Below the pieces are notes generated by a model, which worked only from the letters and a program-made list of their open reading frames with translations, did not search any database and had not been told where the DNA came from. The position numbers were made by a program, and so were the translations under genes. Below are positions 37,164-45,853 of a stretch of 64,000 nucleotides of DNA, in pieces (the stretch's first letter is position 1; the number at the start of each line of letters is the position of its first letter). The stretch covers positions 1 to 64,000 of the forward strand of contig JBLHPE010000005.1 in NCBI GenBank assembly GCA_047624005.1, read 5' to 3'. The DNA comes from Ascidiaceihabitans sp047624005 (GTDB lineage: Bacteria > Pseudomonadota > Alphaproteobacteria > Rhodobacterales > Rhodobacteraceae).

Positions 37164-40105
37164 GCCAAGTTAATCGCTTAGAGGGTGGCCAAATCGACCG
37201 AAATCAGCCGTTGAATTTCAAGTTCGATGGCAAATCTTATGCAGGGTTTGCAGGCGACACGCTGGCCTCTGCCCTGCTTGCCAACGATGTGCGCCTTATG
37301 GGCCGCTCGTTCAAATACCACCGTCCACGTGGTCCGCTGACGGCAGGTTCCGAGGAACCCAATGCCATCGTTGAGCTGCGCAGCGGCAACCGCCAAGAAC
37401 CCAACACCCGCGCCACCACGGCTGAATTGTACGAGGGGCTAACCGCAAAATCCCAGAACCGCTGGCCGTCACTTGCCTTTGACGCAATGGCAATCAATGA
37501 CCGTTTCTCAAACTTCCTAACGGCAGGATTTTACTACAAAACTTTCATGTGGCCTGCCGTATTCTGGGAAAAAGTATACGAACCCATCATCCGCAAAGCC
37601 GCTGGTCTTGGGTCACTTTCGATGCTCGAAGACCCTGATGAATACGACAAAGGGTTTCGCCACACAGATCTATTGATCATTGGCGCGGGGCCATCCGGCT
37701 TGATGGCCGCCCTCACCGCTGGTCGTGCAGGCAGCGACGTGATCCTTGCCGATGAAGACTTCGCATTTGGCGGGCGTCTCAACAGCGAAGTCTTCGCGAT
37801 AAACGACGAGGCATCCGACGTTTGGGTCCATGCCACGATTGCAGAACTGTCTACAATGCCCAACGTACGCCTGATGACCCGCACAACAGTCATCGGTGCA
37901 TTCGATCACGGCATCTACGGCGCGGTTGAACGGGTGTCTGACCATGTTATCATGCCCGCAACAGGCAAACCGCGTCAAATTCTGTGGCGCATTTATGCGG
38001 CCAAAACGATCCTAGCTGCTGGTGCAACCGAACGCCCCATCGCGTTTGAAAACAATGACCGTCCCGGTATTATGCTGGCCTCTGCCATGCGATCTTATGC
38101 CAACCGCTGGGCCGCAACACCTGCACAACGTATCGCGATCTTTACCAACAATGACGACGGGCACCGCACAGCCGCCGACTTACACGCCAAAGGGGTCAAG
38201 ATCGCTGCCGTCATCGACAGCCGCGCAGATGCACCTCGCTCGCATGACTACGAAGTCCTGCAAGGCGCGCAAGTTGTAGATAGCAAAGGTCGTCTTGGCC
38301 TTAAGTTCGTTGATGTGAAATTGGCTGACGGTTCGGATCGCACGATTGAATGCGGCGCACTTGGTGTTTCAGGTGGTTGGAATCCCAACGTGCATATGAC
38401 CTGTCATCAGCGAGGACGCCCTACGTGGAACGACGATTTAGCGGCATTTGTTCCCGGTGGTACTCTGCCTCCAGGCATGTCGGTTACTGGTGCCGCGAAT
38501 GGCGATCTGTCCACACATATGGCCCTCAAAACAGGTGCAGCAGCGGCCAAGGCCGCTTTGGGCCTGAAAGGACGTAGTGCCAAAACACCAATATCTGAGG
38601 ACGCGCCAGTGTCCCAAACCCCGTTCTGGTACGTTGAGGGATGTAGCCGCGCGTGGCTGGATCAACAAAACGATGTGACCGTTAAAGATGTGAAGCTAAG
38701 CCATCAAGAAGGCTTTCGGTCTGTCGAACACCTGAAACGCTATACCACGCTGGGCATGGCGACCGATCAAGGCAAAACATCCAATATGGGTGGCCTTGCG
38801 ATCATGGCCGAACTGGCTGGAAAATCGATTCCCGAAGTTGGCACCACTATTTTCCGCCCCCCTTATACGCCCACATCCATCGGTGTTCTGGCTGGACGCA
38901 TGCGCGGTAAAGAATTCCACCCTACCCGACTGACACCATCACATTACTGGGCAAAAGAACGTGGCGCAGTGTTTGTTGAAGTGGGCAACTGGCTACGTGC
39001 ACAGTGGTTCCCGATTGAAGGCGAGGTTCACTGGCGTCAATCTGTGGACCGCGAAGTGACTGCAACACGCGCCTCCGTCGGAGTTTGCGATTGTACAACT
39101 TTGGGCAAAATCGACGTACAAGGCAGCGATGCTGCCACCTTCCTAAACAAAGTATACTGCAACGCCTTCGCCAAGCTGGCTGTTGGCAAGGTCCGGTATG
39201 GGTTGATGTTGCGCGAAGACGGCATTGCAATGGATGACGGCACAGCGGGCCGACTGGCAGAGGATCATTTTGTGGTCACCACCACCACAGCAAAAGCTGC
39301 CGCCGTCTATCAACATCTCGAATTTGTACGCCAATGCTTGTACCCTGATTTGGATGTTCAGCTGATTTCGACCACAGAAGCGTGGGCACAATACGCCGTT
39401 GCGGGACCAAATTCACGCAAGCTGTTGCAAAAAATTGTCGATCCTGAATTCGACATCTCAAACGAGGCCTTCCCCTTCATGGGGTGTGGGAACATCACTG
39501 TCTTTGGTGGGTTGCGGGCACGCCTTTTCCGTATCTCTTTCTCTGGTGAGTTGGCGTTCGAAATCGCAGTTCCATCGCGCTACGGCGATGCGCTGATGCG
39601 CCAGCTGATGTATAAAGGTGAAGAATTCAACGTCACGCCATATGGCACTGAAGCGTTGGGCGTCATGCGCATCGAAAAGGGCCACGCAGCAGGGAATGAA
39701 CTGAACGGCACGACAAGCGCGCTGAACCTTGGGATGGGTCGGATGGTGTCCAAGAAGAAGGACAGTATTGGCAGCACTTTATCAGAGCGTGCAGGCATGA
39801 ACGAAGACGATGCACTGATGCAGGTCGGCATTCAGCCCATTGATCCATCACATAAAATCACCGCTGGAGGTCACTTGATGGCCGCGGATGGTCCGGTAGA
39901 TGCCGCACATGACCAGGGGTACGTCACCTCTGCAGCGTTCTCACCCACGCTAAGCTCAATGATTGGGTTAGGAATGTTGAAGGGTGGTGGAAATCGTCAG
40001 GGTGAGAAGATGCGCCTTGTGTCACCACTTACCGATTTGAATGTAGAGGTCGAAATAGTGTCTGCCCATTTTGTTGATCCCGAGGGGGAACGTGTCCGTG
40101 GATAA
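37160..40105 (+). CDS. mgdC: N-methylglutamate dehydrogenase subunit C (SoxA-like)
   Basis: A 981-residue paralog of SoxA with the same layout: N-terminal ferredoxin-like part (LNFKFDGKSYAGFAGDTLASALLAN), Rossmann domain with LIIGAGPSGLMAA near residue 172, and a C-terminal GcvT-like folate domain. The proteins differ clearly along their lengths, so this is an old duplication rather than a recent one. It would pass the C1 unit of N-methylglutamate to tetrahydrofolate. Its start overlaps the mgdB stop, and the mgdD start lies inside its last codons. Confidence 0.75.
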   Translation: MSQVNRLEGGQIDRNQPLNFKFDGKSYAGFAGDTLASALLANDVRLMGRSFKYHRPRGPLTAGSEEPNAIVELRSGNRQEPNTRATTAELYEGLTAKSQNRWPSLAFDAMAINDRFSNFLTAGFYYKTFMWPAVFWEKVYEPIIRKAAGLGSLSMLEDPDEYDKGFRHTDLLIIGAGPSGLMAALTAGRAGSDVILADEDFAFGGRLNSEVFAINDEASDVWVHATIAELSTMPNVRLMTRTTVIGAFDHGIYGAVERVSDHVIMPATGKPRQILWRIYAAKTILAAGATERPIAFENNDRPGIMLASAMRSYANRWAATPAQRIAIFTNNDDGHRTAADLHAKGVKIAAVIDSRADAPRSHDYEVLQGAQVVDSKGRLGLKFVDVKLADGSDRTIECGALGVSGGWNPNVHMTCHQRGRPTWNDDLAAFVPGGTLPPGMSVTGAANGDLSTHMALKTGAAAAKAALGLKGRSAKTPISEDAPVSQTPFWYVEGCSRAWLDQQNDVTVKDVKLSHQEGFRSVEHLKRYTTLGMATDQGKTSNMGGLAIMAELAGKSIPEVGTTIFRPPYTPTSIGVLAGRMRGKEFHPTRLTPSHYWAKERGAVFVEVGNWLRAQWFPIEGEVHWRQSVDREVTATRASVGVCDCTTLGKIDVQGSDAATFLNKVYCNAFAKLAVGKVRYGLMLREDGIAMDDGTAGRLAEDHFVVTTTTAKAAAVYQHLEFVRQCLYPDLDVQLISTTEAWAQYAVAGPNSRKLLQKIVDPEFDISNEAFPFMGCGNITVFGGLRARLFRISFSGELAFEIAVPSRYGDALMRQLMYKGEEFNVTPYGTEALGVMRIEKGHAAGNELNGTTSALNLGMGRMVSKKKDSIGSTLSERAGMNEDDALMQVGIQPIDPSHKITAGGHLMAADGPVDAAHDQGYVTSAAFSPTLSSMIGLGMLKGGGNRQGEKMRLVSPLTDLNVEVEIVSAHFVDPEGERVRG

Positions 40106-40682
40106 TACAGTGATTAAAGCGACGCACAGTCTAACACCCATCACCGCCTTAGGCGGGGCCGAGCCTCGCATCGACATCATCGCCAGCGTGACCTGCCGCG
40201 AGGTGCCTGAAGTGGCGCTGACATCGGTCACTGCCCGTTTGGGCCGCGAAAATCAGACAAAGACTGCTTTGAAAAAGGCTGTCGGCATTGCCGCACCTAA
40301 GGTTGGGCAGGTCGTGACCAAAACCCTGACCGCATTTTGGATCGGCCCCGATCAATGGATGGTAGAGGCCCCGTTTGAAAGCCATGAAGACCTTGCTGCG
40401 CAGCTAAAGACATTAACGCAAGACAACGCATCTGTCGTTGAGCAAACAGATGCATGGACCCGTTTTGATGTCAGCGGGGAAAGCGTCTTAAGCGTGATGG
40501 AATTGCTGTGCAATTTGAACACTCAGGCGATGGACGTAAATTCCGCAAGCCGCAGTAGCATTCACCATTTAGGCTGTTTTGTGCGCCGTATCGCCGAAGA
40601 TAAATTTGGCATTTATGGTCCCCGCGCCTCTGCTGGGTCTTTGCACCATGCGATAATCGCGGCAATGTCTTCGACCCGTTAG
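40092..40682 (+). CDS. mgdD: N-methylglutamate dehydrogenase subunit D (SoxG-like)
   Basis: About 196 residues, homologous to SoxG (TDAWTRFDVSGESVLSVMELLCNLNTQAMDVNSASRSSIHHLGCFVRRI). The frame is open from TTG 40071, but GAGGGGGA at 40082-40089 points to GTG 40092 or GTG 40098 as the start; I use 40092, with 40098 equally possible. It overlaps the end of mgdC, so translation is probably coupled. Its stop overlaps that of the convergent GlxA-type regulator gene, leaving no gap for an intergenic terminator. Confidence 0.7.
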   Translation: MSVDNTVIKATHSLTPITALGGAEPRIDIIASVTCREVPEVALTSVTARLGRENQTKTALKKAVGIAAPKVGQVVTKTLTAFWIGPDQWMVEAPFESHEDLAAQLKTLTQDNASVVEQTDAWTRFDVSGESVLSVMELLCNLNTQAMDVNSASRSSIHHLGCFVRRIAEDKFGIYGPRASAGSLHHAIIAAMSSTR

Positions 40683-41689
40683 ACTGACGGGACTGGCACA
40701 TTGCCTTGCACGCGGAACACATTGATGTTTTGGCGGTCTTCTTGAGGCGCAATACCGAAAGCAGCCCGATAATGCATGAGCAATGGGGTGGTTGATCCGT
40801 ACCCGACAGCCTCAGCAATTTGGGCCATACTATCTTTGGAATACAACACCAACTGACGCGCCGCTTTCATTCGAAGACCGCGGTAATATTGGGTGGGGTT
40901 CTGCCCCGTCGCCTTTTTGAACGCCCGTTCAACCTGCCTTGGCGTCACACCAAGCGTCTGCGCGACTTCGGCCACTGAAATAGGGTGTTCCAATCGCGAA
41001 GCAAACAAATCAACAGCGCGTGCAACTAAATCTGGCAGGCCCGATTGCGTGGTTTTTGGCAAGGTCACAGGCTGGGGTACACGCTGGCGCACCCCCTCCC
41101 CGCGCATCAGCGGATGTTGGAACCAACATGCAACCTCATTGGCAATTTCATCCCCCAATCGTTCCTCGATCAGACGCAGCGCCAGATCGAATGCGGCCGC
41201 AGCCCCCGAAACCGTATATCGACGGCGATCCGTCACGATCACATCATCCACCGCCCTGATCTGGGGGAATTCAGCGCGAAAGGCGGCCTCGTAACACCAA
41301 TGGACTGAACAGCGATGTCCCTCCATCACGCCAGCGCGCACCAAGGGAAATACGCCGCCGCTGATGCCCCCCATAACAGTGCCGTGGCGATCTAAGGTAC
41401 GCAAAATCGCATTTGCATGGGCTGGATTTTCGGGCTGTGCCAACGGTCCACTTAGCAAGAACAACACATCTGATCCCAACTCGGGCGATAAGGCGCAATC
41501 AGGCTCAAACGCGACACCAGCGCTGGATACAATTCGTTGCCCGTCCTCTGACACCAACTGCCATGCAAACATGTCCTTCGCTGCAATTTCATTCGCAGCG
41601 CGCAGCGGTTCGATCATGGACGTCAGACACGCCATCGGAAACCCCGGAAAAATTAGGAAACTGATATGGATATTTTCACTCTTATTCAT
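40679..41689 (-). CDS. GlxA family transcriptional regulator (DJ-1/PfpI + AraC)
   Basis: A 336-residue regulator with an N-terminal class I glutaminase-like (DJ-1/PfpI) domain (HISFLIFPGFPMACLTSMIEPLRAANEI; GGISGGVFPLVRAGVMEG) and a C-terminal AraC helix-turn-helix (SVAEVAQTLGVTPRQVERAFKKATGQNPTQYYRGLRMKAARQLVL). Related regulators such as GbdR control glycine betaine and methylated-amine catabolism. It is convergent with mgdD and divergent from the XRE gene. The direct repeats upstream of mgdA could be its site. Confidence 0.88.
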   Translation of the reverse strand: MNKSENIHISFLIFPGFPMACLTSMIEPLRAANEIAAKDMFAWQLVSEDGQRIVSSAGVAFEPDCALSPELGSDVLFLLSGPLAQPENPAHANAILRTLDRHGTVMGGISGGVFPLVRAGVMEGHRCSVHWCYEAAFRAEFPQIRAVDDVIVTDRRRYTVSGAAAAFDLALRLIEERLGDEIANEVACWFQHPLMRGEGVRQRVPQPVTLPKTTQSGLPDLVARAVDLFASRLEHPISVAEVAQTLGVTPRQVERAFKKATGQNPTQYYRGLRMKAARQLVLYSKDSMAQIAEAVGYGSTTPLLMHYRAAFGIAPQEDRQNINVFRVQGNVPVPSV

Positions 41690-41790
41690 AATTCATAGAC
41701 TCTGAGGAAAAATATGACCTATAATTGTCCAAAGTTTAAGCACAAATTGAATTGCGGCTTCTGATTCAGCTTTGTAGTAGGTGACCCGTT

Positions 41791-42447
41791 ATGAATATAG
41801 AAAAAATCAGCCCCGAAATAGCCAATCAATTGACACAAGACCCGCACAGCACACGTGATGGGGATCGTGAAAAGGTGCTTGAAGTGGCGATTGGACGCGA
41901 GGTTCGTGCCTTTCGCCGCCAACAACAGATCACAGTGGCCGAGCTTTCGCAGATGACAGGCCTGTCGATCGGGATGTTGTCCAAGATTGAAAACGGCAAT
42001 ACGTCACCCTCGTTGACCACGCTACAGACCTTGGCGAACACCCTAAGTGTACCGTTGACCAGCTTTTTCCGCCGTTTCGAGGAAAGCCGTCAAGCGGTTC
42101 ATACCAGATCCGGCGAAGGCGTCGAAATTGATCGCGAGGGCACACGCGCCAATCACCAATATAATCTTCTGGGCCACCTCGGGTCCAATGCCTCAGGCGT
42201 GATTGTTGAGCCCTATCTGATTACCCTTTCAGAAAAATCCGACATCTTTCCAACGTTCCAACACGCCGGGATTGAAACAATTTATATGCTGGATGGCGAA
42301 GTCGATTACCGCCACGGCGACGATATTCATACGCTCAAACCAGGTGATACGTTATTTTTTGACGCCGATGCGCCGCATGGCCCAGAGAAGTTGGTGAAGT
42401 TGCCGGCACGGTATCTGTCGATCATCAGTTATCCACAAAGCGCCTAA
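41791..42447 (+). CDS. XRE-family regulator with cupin sensor domain
   Basis: A 218-residue regulator. An N-terminal helix-turn-helix (ITVAELSQMTGLSIGMLSKIENGNTSPSLTTLQTLANTL) is followed by a C-terminal cupin (ETIYMLDGEVDYRHGDDIHTLKPGDTLFFDADAPHGPEKL) with histidines that could hold a metal or a ligand. Proteins of this build often regulate amine or polyamine catabolism. Placed between the mgd operon and the amt/mgs/gmaS genes, it is a good candidate for local control, but its target is not shown by the sequence. Confidence 0.88.
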   Translation: MNIEKISPEIANQLTQDPHSTRDGDREKVLEVAIGREVRAFRRQQQITVAELSQMTGLSIGMLSKIENGNTSPSLTTLQTLANTLSVPLTSFFRRFEESRQAVHTRSGEGVEIDREGTRANHQYNLLGHLGSNASGVIVEPYLITLSEKSDIFPTFQHAGIETIYMLDGEVDYRHGDDIHTLKPGDTLFFDADAPHGPEKLVKLPARYLSIISYPQSA

Positions 42448-42513
42448 GCAGACGGCCTGTCCATATCTGTAATTTTTGAGGGCTAAGATCTATTGGCCAA
42501 ATACTTGGCAAAT

Positions 42514-42942
42514 TTACACTTCTGGCCCAACGTCTTTAGTGAACGCACCCCAGAATTCGACGGCCTTATCATACTCAGCAGCATAAAATGCTGGAACCGT
42601 AGGTCCGAAAGGGTCATCGACCAACCGCCCGAACCGCCATGCGCATTCAAAGAAACCCGGCGCAGGCAATCCATCCCGTGCCTTACTAATGACAAGCGCT
42701 GAAATCAAAGGGCGACCCGCAGCGGCATCCTCCTCGATCAAGCGTTCCAACGCGACCGTTAGCTGGTGGATTGTATTTGGCGGCGTCAACTCTAGAACCT
42801 TGGCCAGAGCTTGGTAAGTGATCGGCGTATCTTGCCCGACAATGCTGCACAGATGGCTTCGAACGCGCAGCGCAAGCTCGTTTTCCGTCCCTATTTCGTT
42901 GGAACTATCCGGAGCTATCGACGGGGTTTCTTTGTAAGTCAT
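42514..42942 (-). CDS. Conserved hypothetical protein, winged-helix-like
   Basis: A 142-residue soluble protein. The segment TPITYQALAKVLELTPPNTIHQLTVALERLIEEDAAAGRPLISALVISKARDGLPAPGFFECA looks like a small winged-helix fold of the type seen in alkyltransferase-like proteins, but it lacks the PCHR active-site motif. I do not know its function. ATG 42942 is chosen; the frame runs on to 43002. It follows the amtB-small protein genes on the same strand after a strong terminator, so it is probably transcribed separately. Confidence 0.65.
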   Translation of the reverse strand: MTYKETPSIAPDSSNEIGTENELALRVRSHLCSIVGQDTPITYQALAKVLELTPPNTIHQLTVALERLIEEDAAAGRPLISALVISKARDGLPAPGFFECAWRFGRLVDDPFGPTVPAFYAAEYDKAVEFWGAFTKDVGPEV

Positions 42943-43048
42943 AGTCAATGATATTAGCTTATTTGCTAGATAGATTCGAGCAGTTTGTGTTTTGGCTAAC
43001 ACCTTTTAAGTCTGCATCGTTACCGAACCTTATTGATGCTGTAGCATC

Positions 43049-43084
43049 AAAAAAAGGGGCCGCTCTTTCAAGCAGCCCCCTTTT
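43049..43084 (-). terminator. Rho-independent terminator of the amt operon
   Basis: On the minus strand a GC-rich hairpin (GGGGCTGCT with AGCGGCCCC, one mismatch) is followed by a run of seven T residues. It starts about 23 bases after the stop of the 55-residue protein. Confidence 0.85.
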
Positions 43085-43106
43085 CAGTACTTTTAAGCCT
43101 GTCGAC

Positions 43107-43274
43107 TTAAAACTTAGCTGCTTTCGCCGCCTCAGACTTGTGACCTACAAACAATACGGCCACGCAGATCACGGCTGCGATCAAGGTATAGACACCCGGC
43201 ATGATGCTGCCGTGGCCCATATACATGGCCCCATCAACAACGGCCCAGTTCGCTTCATCATATGGAAAACCCAT
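43107..43274 (-). CDS. 55-residue membrane protein downstream of amtB
   Basis: A small gene read directly from the sequence, starting MGFPYDEANWAVVDGAMYMG and ending in KSEAAKAAKF. It has one membrane helix (about residues 27-44, GVYTLIAAVICVAVLFVG) and a lysine-rich tail. The ATG follows GGAG with about seven bases, and the gene sits 35 bp after amtB, before a shared terminator, so it is very likely translated with the transporter. It is not PII (GlnK) and has no recognised domain. A role as a small partner of the ammonium channel is inference. Confidence 0.8.
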   Translation of the reverse strand: MGFPYDEANWAVVDGAMYMGHGSIMPGVYTLIAAVICVAVLFVGHKSEAAKAAKF

Positions 43275-43308
43275 GGTTCTCTCCTTTTCAAATGTTATTC
43301 AGCCAATC

Positions 43309-44697
43309 TTATTCAGCTGGTGCCAGTGATGCAGGGATACCTTCAGGATAGCCCTGTGCAGGCACCTTAACAGTATCCATACCAGCGATTTCTGCACCCT
43401 CTGGGACACGCAACATACCCAATCCCTTAAGGATGTAGGACACGATGTAGCCTGGGAAGAAGCCCAGCGAGAAGAACACAACCGCACCGATAATTTGACC
43501 GAACAGGTTGATCGTTGCGACGCCTTCGCCTTGAAGCGCTGGATAACCAGATGCAAACACACCCAACATAACCACACCGTACAGGCCGATTGTGCCGTGG
43601 ACTGTGACAGCCCCAACCGCGTCATCAATGCCGCGTCGTTCCAGCCATGCCGCGGCAGGTGCCACGATGATACCAGCAGAGAACGCGATGATGAATGCCA
43701 GCGCCGGGAAGTAGATGTCCAAACCAGAAGCAGTCGAGATGATCCCAGCAAGTGCACCAGACATCATCCAGAAAGGGTCTTTGGTCCAAATCCACGCGCC
43801 GATGATACCACCAGCAATCGCCATCAAGATGTTAAAGGACAGCGCAGACAGTGTGATCGGTGTGCCGTAGATGGTTGCGAACTTATCGCCAAACCAGCTC
43901 CATGCTTCGCCCGGTACAATAACGCAGGCCATCAAGAAGCCCCAGAAACCCACAATAATCAGCATCAAACCAACAACAGTCATAGGCATGTTGTGCCCTG
44001 CGATGTGGTTTGCGCTGCCATCAGCGTTAAATTTGCCGATACGTGGCCCAAGATTGATCAAGACACCTAAGGCAAAGAAACCAGCAACCGCGTGCACAAG
44101 GCCCGCCGCGCCAAAGTCATGAACACCGAATTTCGTGACCAACCAACCGTCAGCATGCCAACCCCAAGCGGCCGCAATGACCCAAGCGAAGGAGCCAAGA
44201 ACGATAGCTAGAATAACAAAGCCAACCGTCTGGATGCGTTCGATCACAGCGCCCGACATAATGGACGCGGTTGTTGCGGCAAACAATGCGAAGGCCCCGA
44301 AGAACACGCCAGATGCGTTATCGGCGATATTTGGCCCCATGTACTGAGCGCTTTCACCCCAACCGAATGCGATAGAAGACGCATATGCTGCGCCAGAAAT
44401 CCCTGCAGGACCTTCGGAAAGCGTAAGACCCGTTGGGAAACCCCAATATATCCACCAACCGAAGAAGTAGAATGTTGGAATCATAAAGGCGAACGCCAGA
44501 ATGTTTTTCACGCCCGAAGATAGGACGTTCTTCATACGGGACGATCCCATCTCGTAGGCCAAAAAGCCTGCGTGAATGATAATCATCAACGGTATCGTCA
44601 GGTAATAGAACATTTCGGCGAACATTGTGTTCGTCGTCGCGCCCCCGCTCTGTAATGCAGCGACCTGCGCCGTTAGTTCAGCAATTTGTTCTTCCAC
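43309..44697 (-). CDS. amtB: Ammonium transporter (Amt family)
   Basis: A 462-residue channel with about 11 membrane segments. The twin-histidine pore residues are in DFGAAGLVHAVAG and GAVTVHGTIG. It begins with a predicted helical leader (MEEQIAELTAQVAALQSGG) rather than a cleaved signal peptide. The start is GTG at 44697, with GGGGG about eight bases upstream. There is no adjacent glnK. Placement between methylamine genes suggests it may bring in ammonium or methylammonium; the family transports both. The divergent mgs operon shares its 226-bp upstream region. Confidence 0.92.
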   Translation of the reverse strand: MEEQIAELTAQVAALQSGGATTNTMFAEMFYYLTIPLMIIIHAGFLAYEMGSSRMKNVLSSGVKNILAFAFMIPTFYFFGWWIYWGFPTGLTLSEGPAGISGAAYASSIAFGWGESAQYMGPNIADNASGVFFGAFALFAATTASIMSGAVIERIQTVGFVILAIVLGSFAWVIAAAWGWHADGWLVTKFGVHDFGAAGLVHAVAGFFALGVLINLGPRIGKFNADGSANHIAGHNMPMTVVGLMLIIVGFWGFLMACVIVPGEAWSWFGDKFATIYGTPITLSALSFNILMAIAGGIIGAWIWTKDPFWMMSGALAGIISTASGLDIYFPALAFIIAFSAGIIVAPAAAWLERRGIDDAVGAVTVHGTIGLYGVVMLGVFASGYPALQGEGVATINLFGQIIGAVVFFSLGFFPGYIVSYILKGLGMLRVPEGAEIAGMDTVKVPAQGYPEGIPASLAPAE

Positions 44698-44923
44698 GGA
44701 TTAACCCCCATCTGGATCAGTATTTTGTTGGATAGTTCAGTCAATATTAGTGCACCGTCGTATGCAGTCATGCGGCGTTGGCTCAAAACAAACACGATCC
44801 ACCCCACTCTGGCTAGCTATTTCTTAACTTGTATGAAAAATAGTTTCCTTAGGGTTGAGGGAGTATAGTTTTGGTGCTAGCGTTTGAGTCGCAACTATTC
44901 TTACTATCGGGAGGGATCATGCC

Positions 44924-45853
44924 ATGTGCGGGATCGTCGGACTATTTCTCAAAGACCCATCGCTTGAGCCCATGCTTGGCGATATGCTGACCGATATGTT
45001 GGTCACAATGACTGACCGTGGCCCTGACAGTGCCGGGATTGCGATTTATAGTGGCGAAACAACAGGTAATGCCAAGCTAACTGTGCAGTCTGACACCCCT
45101 GAAGCGGACTTTGCCAAGCTCGGAAATGATCTCCGCAAGCGTGTCGAAGGTAAGGTGTCAATCTCGGTCAAAGACACGCACGCGGTCCTCGAAATGCAGG
45201 CCGATCAGGTCCCTGAAGCACGTGCGGCATTGACGGAAATTCGCCCCAATGTACGCGTCATGAGCCACGGCGCATCACTTGAGATATTCAAAGAGGTTGG
45301 GTTGCCGAAAGACGTGGCGACCCGCTTTGACGTCCGTACTATGTCCGGATCACACGGAATCGGGCACACTCGGATGGCCACAGAATCCGCCGTGACAACC
45401 ATGGGCGCGCACCCTTTTAACACCGGTCCAGATCAGTGCCTTGTGCACAACGGATCGCTGTCAAACCACAATTCGTTGCGCCGCCGCCTCAAGCGCCTTG
45501 GTGTCCACATTGAGACAGAGAACGACACCGAAGTTGGTGCTGCCTATCTGACCTGGCGCATGCAAGAGGGTGCGACCCTTGGCGAAGCCATGGAAAGCGC
45601 GCTGGAAGACCTTGATGGTTTCTTTACATTCGTCGTTGGAACCAAGGACGGATTTGGCGTTGTGCGTGATCCCATAGCCTGCAAACCCGCCGTGATGGCC
45701 GAAACAGATCAATACGTTGCTTTTGGGTCAGAATACCGCGCGTTGGTCAACCTTCCGGGCATCGAAACCGCACGCGTTTGGGAACCAGAACCCGCGACGG
45801 TCTATTTCTGGAGCCACAACGACACAGCAGCCCCAAAAGTGAAAGCCGCCTAA
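44924..45853 (+). CDS. mgsA: N-methylglutamate synthase subunit A (glutamine amidotransferase-like)
   Basis: A 309-residue class II glutamine amidotransferase domain. The start MCGIVGLFLKD places the nucleophile cysteine at position 2; TDRGPDSAGIAI and HNGSLSNHNSLRRRL are other family motifs. Together with the next two genes it matches the three-gene split of glutamate synthase domains known as MgsABC (GlxBCD), which makes N-methylglutamate from gamma-glutamylmethylamide and related donors. GGGAGG precedes the ATG. Its stop overlaps the mgsB start by one base (TAATG). Confidence 0.85.
   Translation: MCGIVGLFLKDPSLEPMLGDMLTDMLVTMTDRGPDSAGIAIYSGETTGNAKLTVQSDTPEADFAKLGNDLRKRVEGKVSISVKDTHAVLEMQADQVPEARAALTEIRPNVRVMSHGASLEIFKEVGLPKDVATRFDVRTMSGSHGIGHTRMATESAVTTMGAHPFNTGPDQCLVHNGSLSNHNSLRRRLKRLGVHIETENDTEVGAAYLTWRMQEGATLGEAMESALEDLDGFFTFVVGTKDGFGVVRDPIACKPAVMAETDQYVAFGSEYRALVNLPGIETARVWEPEPATVYFWSHNDTAAPKVKAA

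Noticed and set aside
24902..40682. Sulfur oxidation (sox) genes
   Set aside because: The soxBDAG names here refer to sarcosine oxidase; no thiosulfate-oxidising SoxXYZ or SoxCD-type features are present.
44698..44923. Possible sigma-54 promoter between amtB and mgsA
   Set aside because: I found no GG-N10-GC element with good flanks on either strand.
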